5,958 nucleotides of DNA from Deltaproteobacteria bacterium. GTDB taxonomy: Bacteria; Myxococcota; Myxococcia; Myxococcales; 40CM-4-68-19. The notes beneath the pieces are model-generated. The model ran no database searches. It was not told the origin of the DNA and saw nothing but the letters and a program-made list of their open reading frames with translations. Shown here piece by piece: positions 1 to 5,958 of the stretch (its first letter is position 1; each line of letters begins with the position of its first letter). The translations under genes were made by a program, and so were the position numbers. Location: positions 1 to 5,958 of the forward strand of contig JAFEBC010000233.1 in NCBI GenBank assembly GCA_018266095.1. The letters are read 5' to 3'.

Positions 1-498
1 CTTCCCCTCGTGCGACGGCTTCTTGTAGAAGCCCGCGCGCAGCTCGTGCATCTCCTTCTCGTCGACGCCGGCCTCGAAGACGGTCTCGGCGACGAGCCCG
101 CCGAACATGACCTTGTCCTGCAGATTCAGCGGGTAATTCGCCACCTTGAGCTTGCCGTCGAGCGTGCGGCCGGTGCGGCCGATGGTGGTCGTCCCGTTGC
201 GCGCGATCTGCTCCAGCGCCTCCACCGTGAAGCGGAGGATGCGGCAGGTGGCGTACGGCCCGGCGAGCCACTCCTCGCCCTCTTGCGGGCTGCCCAGCGC
301 GACGCCCTTGGCCATGCACGACGCCTCGACGCTGCGCTGCGCCACCTTGAGGAAGCCGTCCAGCATCCGCCGCGCCACGCCGATGCGCTCCGGGAGCGGC
401 AGCTTGACCCAGCTCTTGCTGCCCTCGCGCAGGCGACCGACGACCTCGTCCAGACGGGCCTTCTCGGTGCTCTTGGGGGCTTCGATCGCTGCGCTCAT
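1..498 (-). CDS. Aldehyde-dehydrogenase-family-like protein, N-terminal part (partial)
   Basis: Read leftwards from ATG at 498-496, the frame stays open to the window edge, giving 166 residues without the C-terminus. A GGAG Shine-Dalgarno (complement of 504-507) lies 5 nt before the ATG. The product starts MSAAIEAPKSTEKARLDEVV and has no signal peptide or membrane segment. It contains an amphipathic helical N-terminus, a GEEWLAGPYATCRILRF segment around residues 75-91, and reaches RAGFYKKPSHEGK at the edge. From memory, this layout (CxAKG, GEEWxxGP, then FY..HEG) resembles a divergent aldehyde-dehydrogenase-like family of myxobacteria and actinobacteria in which the nucleotide-binding and catalytic parts follow. 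That comparison is recollection, and the catalytic Cys and Glu lie outside the window, so enzyme activity is unproven. The gene is transcribed away from everything else here and is probably unrelated to the che operon. The long plus-strand frame across it (10-564) is Arg/Ala/Leu-rich and looks like a shadow. Confidence 0.62.
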   Translation of the reverse strand, partial: MSAAIEAPKSTEKARLDEVVGRLREGSKSWVKLPLPERIGVARRMLDGFLKVAQRSVEASCMAKGVALGSPQEGEEWLAGPYATCRILRFTVEALEQIARNGTTTIGRTGRTLDGKLKVANYPLNLQDKVMFGGLVAETVFEAGVDEKEMHELRAGFYKKPSHEGK

Positions 499-536
499 GG
501 CGACTCCAAGGATGTGGGGCAAGGTGTGAAGGCGGC

Positions 537-565
537 ACTGTACGCGCACGGTTGCGATCTTTGAA
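537..565 (-). promoter_or_regulatory. Possible sigma-70-type promoter for the leftward gene
   Basis: On the minus strand, TTCAAA (complement of 560-565, 4 of 6 to TTGACA) is followed after exactly 17 nt by TACAGT (complement of 537-542, 4 of 6 to TATAAT). Transcription would start near 530, leaving a leader of about 30 nt that contains the GGAG of the leftward gene. The matches are moderate and such pairs arise by chance, but spacing and position are right, and the -35 hexamer sits in the middle of an inverted repeat. Confidence 0.35.
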
Positions 566-577
566 GCAGAAGATCGC
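554..577. repeat. Perfect 8-8-8 inverted repeat, candidate operator
   Basis: GCGATCTT (554-561) and AAGATCGC (570-577) are exact reverse complements separated by 8 nt. Arm length and spacing suit a dimeric helix-turn-helix repressor. The element overlaps the proposed -35 hexamer of the leftward gene and intrudes into its spacer, where a bound protein would block RNA polymerase. No run of T follows on either strand, so an intrinsic terminator is unlikely. The regulator is unknown. Confidence 0.45.
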
Positions 578-615
578 CTGACCAGCGCGGGCCCTCGCCG
601 AGCGCCGCGGGGGCT

Positions 616-642
616 GGGACATCGGCGCCTGTCCCGGGACAG
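616..642. repeat. Cluster of GGGACA / TGTCCC half-sites
   Basis: Three copies of one hexamer lie in 26 bp: GGGACA at 616-621, TGTCCC (inverted) at 630-635 and GGGACA at 636-641. The last two form the perfect 14-bp palindrome CTGTCCCGGGACAG (629-642). The two direct copies are 20 bp apart, about two helical turns. A further GTCCC occurs at 656-660. The cluster sits mid-way between the divergent genes and could serve either. I do not recognise it as a named regulator's site. Confidence 0.4.
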
Positions 643-726
643 TCCGGGGCGAATCGTCCCGCGCGCCCACGCCGCTCCCCACTGGGCGCGGCGAATCAGC
701 CCGCTCGGTAACGGCCGTCACGCAGG

Positions 727-742
727 TGTGAAGCGCTTCACA
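727..742. promoter_or_regulatory. Perfect 16-bp palindrome, candidate activator or LacI-type operator site
   Basis: TGTGAAGCGCTTCACA is perfectly self-complementary with a central CpG. The core GAAGCGCTTC resembles LacI/GalR-family operators, which usually have a central CG flanked by A/T-rich half-sites. Its centre lies about 105 bp upstream of the start predicted from the sigma-54-like element at 814-829, the usual distance for an enhancer-binding-protein site. A lone half-site TGTGAA recurs at 779-784. Both readings are inference; the symmetry itself is direct observation. Confidence 0.5.
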
Positions 743-813
743 GCCGCGCGAATTCTCGGGTGGTCGAGCACAGTTGCCTGTGAAACAACGTCGGGCAGCG
801 GACGCCTCGCAGT

Positions 814-829
814 TGGCGCTCCACGTGCA
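814..829 (+). promoter_or_regulatory. Sigma-54 (RpoN) -24/-12 promoter candidate for the secreted protein
   Basis: TGGCGC, 5 nt, then GTGCA matches the consensus TGGCAC-N5-TTGCA at 9 of 11 positions. It keeps the invariant GG (815-816) and GC (827-828) at the required 12-nt spacing. Transcription would begin near 840, giving a leader of about 50 nt that carries the strong GAGGAGGGG ribosome site at 875-883. No convincing sigma-70 pair was found between 743 and 875. Confidence 0.5.
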
Positions 830-889
830 ATCAGCCTGACCTGCGCACCGACGAACCCACCCCGCGCACCCTTTGAGGAGGGGCTCACC

Positions 890-1774
890 ATGAACCGCAT
901 CGCCTTCGTGTCGCTGCTCACCGTGCTCGCCGTGCCGGGCCTGGCCCGCGCCGAGCAGACCATGATCACCGCAGTCCACAGCAAGCAGTGCCTGCGGCCC
1001 GGTCTGGGCAAGCCGCAGGTGAAGATGGACAAGTGCTCTACTGGCCTGGGGATCAGCATCGACGACCTCGAGCACGGCAAGGTCATGCTGCGCTCGGGCT
1101 CGTACGAGTGCCTGACCACCAAGGGCGGCCTGGCCTGGGTCGAGTGCGACGAGAAGGCGCGCGAGCAGCACTGGGTCATCGAGCACCCGTCCGGCGCGCC
1201 CGCCGAGGTGGGCGACGCGGTGATGCTGCACGCGTCCCACTCGAACCAGTGCCTGTTCTCGAACCGGGACGGCCGCTTCGGCCTCTACGACTGCCGGCCG
1301 AACTTCGGCGACCAGTGGTGGAACGCGGGCAAGCACAAGGGGCAGGTGGCGGTCGCGGTCCCCGTGCCGGTTCCGGTGCCCGTGCCGGTCCCCATGCCGG
1401 TGGCGACGCCCGCGCCCGCCCCTGCGCCGACGTCTTGCGCCATCGACGGTGACCCGGGCTGCCACGACGCGCGCGGCGGGAACCTCCCGGCCGACAAGGA
1501 CACGTGGGACGGCTTCTTCGCCGTGTTCAAGGCTGAGCCGAACGAGATCACGAAGGCGGAGCTGGTGAAGACGATGCTGGAGAAGAACCACGTCACCGCG
1601 AAGATGCTGACCATGATCCTCGACCTCTTCAACAACGAGCTCACCAAGATCGAGGTGGCGCAGGCGGCCGCGCCCAAGCTGGTCGACCCCAAGCGCGCGC
1701 TCGGGTACGCCGCCAAGATCAACAACTCGTTCTCGCGCGAGGACTACGTGAAGGCCATCAGCGACCAGCAGTAG
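890..1774 (+). CDS. Secreted beta-trefoil (ricin-B-like) protein with DUF4476-like C-terminus
   Basis: A 294-residue exported protein. The ATG at 890 is chosen because GAGGAGGGG (875-883) sits 6 nt upstream and the product begins with a signal peptide: MNR, a hydrophobic stretch to about residue 18, and an ARA cleavage site after Ala21. The frame is open further upstream (GTG at 728), but that would bury the signal. Residues 22-145 hold three Cys-bearing repeats (C34/C49, C74/C86, C121/C135), the first Cys of each in a CL motif and the last two repeats ending in QHW (93-95) and QWW (142-144), as in ricin-B-type beta-trefoil carbohydrate-binding domains. A Val-Pro then Ala-Pro linker (157-180) and a Cys pair (C183, C191) lead to a helical region (about 200-290) whose pattern fits DUF4476, a domain of unknown function. 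Likely periplasmic, surface or secreted; the ligand is unknown. It has its own promoter and terminator, so it is not part of the che operon. Confidence 0.8.
   Translation: MNRIAFVSLLTVLAVPGLARAEQTMITAVHSKQCLRPGLGKPQVKMDKCSTGLGISIDDLEHGKVMLRSGSYECLTTKGGLAWVECDEKAREQHWVIEHPSGAPAEVGDAVMLHASHSNQCLFSNRDGRFGLYDCRPNFGDQWWNAGKHKGQVAVAVPVPVPVPVPVPMPVATPAPAPAPTSCAIDGDPGCHDARGGNLPADKDTWDGFFAVFKAEPNEITKAELVKTMLEKNHVTAKMLTMILDLFNNELTKIEVAQAAAPKLVDPKRALGYAAKINNSFSREDYVKAISDQQ
1358..1429 (+). repeat. Val-Pro / Ala-Pro repeat linker in the secreted protein
   Basis: Codons for residues 157-180 encode seven consecutive valine/methionine-proline dipeptides followed by an Ala-Pro stretch. This is an extended, rigid spacer between the trefoil-like and DUF4476-like domains. 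The DNA repeats imperfectly because GTC/GTG/GTT and CCC/CCG alternate, so it is less prone to slippage than the CheA tract. Confidence 0.75.
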
Positions 1775-1799
1775 TCGCACCTTTCGGCAGGAACACCTC

Positions 1800-1835
1800 C
1801 GAGGCCGCCGCTCCCACACGGGGCCGGCGGCCTCG
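1800..1835 (+). terminator. GC-rich hairpin, probable terminator of the secreted-protein gene
   Basis: CGAGGCCGCCG (1800-1810) pairs perfectly with CGGCGGCCTCG (1825-1835) to give an 11-bp stem. Inside the 14-nt loop, CCC (1813-1815) can pair with GGG (1821-1823). It lies 25 nt after the stop at 1772-1774. There is no proper T-run, only CTGCCTTC, so release may need Rho or be partial. A weaker hairpin, GGGAG/CTCCC (1844-1857), follows. The structure separates this gene from the che operon. Confidence 0.6.
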
Positions 1836-1945
1836 CTGCCTTCGGGAGGCGGCTCCCCGATCTGCGCCGCCCCGCTCGGGAACGGGCAGCCAAGTCGCCC
1901 TGCGGCACGCCCCCCAAGTGTTTGATTCCAGGCGGATCTCCCCGC

Positions 1946-1961
1946 TGGCAGCGCGCTTGCA
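1946..1961 (+). promoter_or_regulatory. Sigma-54 (RpoN) promoter for the che operon
   Basis: TGGCAG, 5 nt (CGCGC), then TTGCA matches TGGCAC-N5-TTGCA at 10 of 11 positions, with GG (1947-1948) and GC (1959-1960) exactly 12 nt apart. Transcription is expected at about 1971-1972, giving a 30-nt leader that contains the GAGG ribosome site of cheA. The position also excludes the upstream in-frame GTG at 1918 as the start. Sigma-54 promoters need an enhancer-binding protein; no clear palindromic site was found between 1836 and 1945. Confidence 0.62.
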
Positions 1962-2001
1962 ACCGCAGCCATTGCCCGGGAACCGGCGGGCGAGGTGTCC
2001 T

Positions 2002-4358
<2,357 letters not shown>

Positions 4359-4362
<4 letters not shown>

Positions 4363-4421
4363 CTTCCGCAAGCCGATGTCCTGAATCGTTGCCCCACGCA
4401 CGGGGAAGGAGACTCCAGTGA
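4359..4421 (+). CDS. 20-codon bridging ORF between cheA and cheY (possible coupling leader)
   Basis: An ATG at 4359 overlaps the cheA stop as ATGA and has a purine-rich Shine-Dalgarno, GAGGAGAGAG (4345-4354), at ideal distance within the end of cheA. The frame runs 20 codons (MTSASRCPESLPHARG plus four residues) and stops with TGA at 4419-4421, which overlaps the GTG start of cheY as GTGA. It thus exactly fills the cheA-cheY gap. Ribosomes leaving cheA could re-initiate here and be delivered onto the cheY start. The peptide has no recognisable domain. It may be a coupling relay, the relic of a start codon from a lost gene, or coincidence. Confidence 0.35.
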
Positions 4422-4795
4422 AGGCACTCGTCGTCGATGATTCGCGCGCCACCCGCACCATCCTGAAGCGCGCGCTGACCGCTGAAGGCTTCGAGGTGAT
4501 CGAGGCCGGCGATGGCCAGCAGGCGATCGAGGCGCTCAAGACGAGCGGCCCGGTCGACCTGGCGCTGGTCGATTGGAACATGCCGGTCATGACCGGCTAC
4601 GAGTTCCTCTGCGACACGCGCGGCAAGCGCGAGTTCGACCGCATGTCGATCATGATGGTGACCACCGAGACGGAGATCGCGCAGGTGCAGCGCGCGCTCG
4701 ACGCCGGCGCCAACGAGTACGTGATGAAGCCGTTCACCCCGGACGTCCTGCGCGAGAAGCTGCTGCTGCTCGGGCTGGGCAAGGAAGCGGCATGA
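4418..4795 (+). CDS. cheY: CheY-type single-domain response regulator
   Basis: A 125-residue stand-alone receiver, the usual CheY length. The start is GTG at 4418, supported by AAGGAG (4406-4411) 6 nt upstream and by the product beginning directly at the first beta strand (KALVVDDS). Receiver residues are complete: acidic pair Asp7/Asp8, phospho-acceptor Asp52 in LVDWNMPVMTG, switch Thr82 in MVTTETE, aromatic Tyr101 and Lys104 in EYVMKPF. No output domain follows, so it acts by protein contact, for example with a flagellar switch or another motility or regulatory target, or as a phosphate sink. The partner cannot be inferred. Expected phosphodonor is the CheA encoded just upstream; without a P2 domain, transfer would be directly from the HPt domain. 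It overlaps cheB by 4 bp (ATGA), implying coupled translation. Confidence 0.93.
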   Translation: MKALVVDDSRATRTILKRALTAEGFEVIEAGDGQQAIEALKTSGPVDLALVDWNMPVMTGYEFLCDTRGKREFDRMSIMMVTTETEIAQVQRALDAGANEYVMKPFTPDVLREKLLLLGLGKEAA

Positions 4796-5889
4796 AGCCC
4801 GTCCGGACCTTGATCATCGATGATTCGTCGGCGATGCGTCGGATGCTGTCCGACCTGCTGGCGAGCGATCCCGAGATCGAGGTCGCGGGCACGGCTGGCA
4901 GCGCCGCGGTGGCGCTCAAGCTGCTCGAGGAGACGAACCCGGACGTCCTCACGCTCGACGTGGAGATGCCCGATGTGTCGGGCCTCGAGCTGCTGGTCGA
5001 GATCCGCAAGCGGCGGCCCAAGCTGCCGGTGGTGATGTTCAGCTCGCTCACGCAGCGGGCGGCGTCGACCACGCTGGACGCCCTGGCGCGGGGCGCGAGC
5101 GACTACGTGGCCAAGCCCGCGAACACGGGCAGCCGCGAGGCGTCGATCGAGCAGGTGCGCGCGCAGCTCTTGCCCAAGCTCAAGGCGCTGGGCGGGCGGT
5201 CCGTCATCGCGGCTCCAGCGCCGCGGCCTGGTCCGCGACCGCGCACGCCCATCAAGGCGGTCGAGCCGATCGAGATCCTGGCCATCGGCTCGTCCACGGG
5301 CGGTCCGAACGCCCTCGCCGAGCTGTTCAAGGGCATCCCGCGCGGGCTGGAGGTGCCGGTGGTGGTGGTGCAGCACATGCCGCCGCTGTTCACCAAGCTC
5401 CTGGCGGAGCGGCTCTCGACCCTCGGGTCGATCCCCTTCGTGGAGGCCCAGGACGGCGAGCGCGCCGAGGAGGGCCAGGGCTACGTGGCCCCCGGCGATC
5501 ACCATCTGCGGCTCGTGCGTCAGGGCAACGAGGTGCGCTGCCAGCTCACGCGCGAGGCGCCCGAGAACTCCTGCCGGCCCGCGGTGGACGTGCTCTTCCG
5601 CTCGGTGGACGAGACGTACCCGGGCCGCGCGCTGGCGCTGGTGCTGACCGGCATGGGCCAGGACGGGCTGCGCGGGTGCGAGGCGCTGGCGCGGAACGGC
5701 GCGCAGATCGTGGTGCAGGACGAGGCGACTTCGGTGGTGTGGGGCATGCCCGGCTTCGTGGCGCGGGCCGGCCTGGCGCAGGCGGTGTTGCCGCTCGAGG
5801 GCATCGCCGCGGAGACCATGCAGCGCTTGCGGCCCACGCCCGCTGGCCGATTCCCGACCTTCCCTGTGGAGCATCAGCATGTCCGTTAG
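4792..5889 (+). CDS. cheB: Chemotaxis protein-glutamate methylesterase CheB
   Basis: A 365-residue cytoplasmic enzyme that removes methyl groups from (and in many species deamidates) receptor glutamates during adaptation. ATG at 4792 overlaps the cheY stop (ATGA), with AGGA 6 nt upstream at 4782-4785. The receiver domain (about 1-125) has Asp10/Asp11, phospho-acceptor Asp56 in LTLDVEMPD, Ser84 in MFSSLT and Lys108 in YVAKP. A short Pro/Arg/Ala linker (about 132-158) leads to the methylesterase domain (about 160-345) with the full triad: Ser168 in GSSTGG, His195 in VQHMP and Asp291 in LTGMGQDG. Length and order are standard. Residues beyond about 346 form a short extra tail rich in Pro and His that is partly dictated by the overlap with cheR. 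Confidence 0.96.
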   Translation: MKPVRTLIIDDSSAMRRMLSDLLASDPEIEVAGTAGSAAVALKLLEETNPDVLTLDVEMPDVSGLELLVEIRKRRPKLPVVMFSSLTQRAASTTLDALARGASDYVAKPANTGSREASIEQVRAQLLPKLKALGGRSVIAAPAPRPGPRPRTPIKAVEPIEILAIGSSTGGPNALAELFKGIPRGLEVPVVVVQHMPPLFTKLLAERLSTLGSIPFVEAQDGERAEEGQGYVAPGDHHLRLVRQGNEVRCQLTREAPENSCRPAVDVLFRSVDETYPGRALALVLTGMGQDGLRGCEALARNGAQIVVQDEATSVVWGMPGFVARAGLAQAVLPLEGIAAETMQRLRPTPAGRFPTFPVEHQHVR

Positions 5890-5958
5890 CCCTGTCGACG
5901 CGGCCTTCGTCCGCGACCTCGTGTACCGGCGCTCGGCGATCAAGCTGGACGAGGCCAA
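5879..5958 (+). CDS. cheR: Chemotaxis receptor methyltransferase CheR, N-terminal fragment
   Basis: ATG at 5879 lies 11 bp inside the end of cheB in another frame and has GGAG (5868-5871) 7 nt upstream. Twenty-six codons are visible before the window ends: MSVSPVDAAFVRDLVYRRSA and onward. FVRDLVYRRSAI followed by LDE resembles the N-terminal helical region of CheR proteins, which commonly read F..L...SAI.L. The expected product is the S-adenosylmethionine-dependent enzyme that methylates receptor glutamates, opposing CheB. The methyltransferase domain and any TPR extension lie outside the window, so the call rests on this short match and the operon order. Confidence 0.8.
   Translation, partial: MSVSPVDAAFVRDLVYRRSAIKLDEA

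Noticed and set aside
10..564. Plus-strand open frames over the left end (10-564 and 146-529)
   Set aside because: Repetitive Ala/Arg/Leu/Asp composition, no good ribosome site and no domain. The minus-strand frame has a ribosome site, balanced composition and family-like motifs.
728..889. N-terminal extension of the secreted protein from GTG at 728
   Set aside because: It would bury a good signal peptide and ignore the GAGGAGGGG site before ATG 890. The added 54 residues look like untranslated sequence, contain the sigma-54-like element, and start inside the 16-bp palindrome.
499..889. A small RNA or extra small gene in the divergent intergenic region
   Set aside because: The dyads lack T-runs and are better read as operators. 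No short frame with a convincing ribosome site was found.
1918..2001. Upstream GTG start for cheA at 1918
   Set aside because: No Shine-Dalgarno, it precedes the predicted sigma-54 start, and the 28 added residues are unlike CheA N-termini. ATG 2002 has GAGG at 6 nt and begins just before the HPt domain.
4418..5166. Adjacent receiver domains of cheY and cheB as one frameshifted hybrid regulator
   Set aside because: Each has its own ribosome site, start and complete receiver. The ATGA overlap is ordinary translational coupling and the order cheY-cheB-cheR is a normal operon layout.
4597..5958. 453-codon open frame on the minus strand
   Set aside because: It covers cheB and parts of cheY and cheR in antisense, has shadow-type composition (Arg, His, Leu, Gln) and no motif. 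The plus-strand genes have complete catalytic sites.

Overview
The window is high-GC DNA with strongly G/C-biased third codon positions. Its gene content fits a myxobacterium-like member of the Myxococcota (the former Deltaproteobacteria): a chemosensory operon with a two-CheW CheA, a secreted lectin-like protein ending in a DUF4476-type domain, two good sigma-54 promoter matches, and an atypical aldehyde-dehydrogenase-like protein. The lineage is inferred from gene style and composition, not from a marker gene.

Layout. (1) 1-498, minus strand: N-terminal 166 residues of an aldehyde-dehydrogenase-family-like protein that runs off the left edge. (2) 499-889: a 391-bp divergent intergenic region rich in dyad symmetry. 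It holds a possible sigma-70 promoter for the leftward gene overlapped by an 8-8-8 inverted repeat, a cluster of GGGACA/TGTCCC half-sites, a perfect 16-bp palindrome, and a sigma-54-type -24/-12 element for the rightward gene. (3) 890-1774, plus strand: secreted protein with signal peptide, a three-repeat Cys/QxW beta-trefoil-like region, a Val-Pro/Ala-Pro linker and a DUF4476-like C-terminus. (4) 1775-2001: an 11-bp GC-rich hairpin (likely terminator), then a near-consensus sigma-54 promoter. (5) 2002-5958, plus strand: tightly packed operon cheA-cheY-cheB-cheR, with cheR cut by the right edge.

How the genes work together. CheA (HPt, no P2, dimerisation, ATPase, two CheW domains) autophosphorylates in response to receptors not seen here and passes phosphate to the stand-alone CheY and the CheB receiver. 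CheB methylesterase and CheR methyltransferase set receptor methylation for adaptation. No MCP, separate CheW, CheC, CheD or CheZ lies in the window. cheY/cheB overlap by 4 bp and cheB/cheR by 11 bp. cheA and cheY are separated by 55 bp, but a 20-codon reading frame with its own strong Shine-Dalgarno bridges that gap by overlapping both the cheA stop and the cheY start. The output (flagellar, pilus/gliding or developmental) cannot be read from the window.

No entirely new system is evident. The points most worth a second look are the two sigma-54 promoters, the bridging mini-ORF, the hexanucleotide repeat that forms the CheA linker, the tandem CheW module and the palindromic upstream site.
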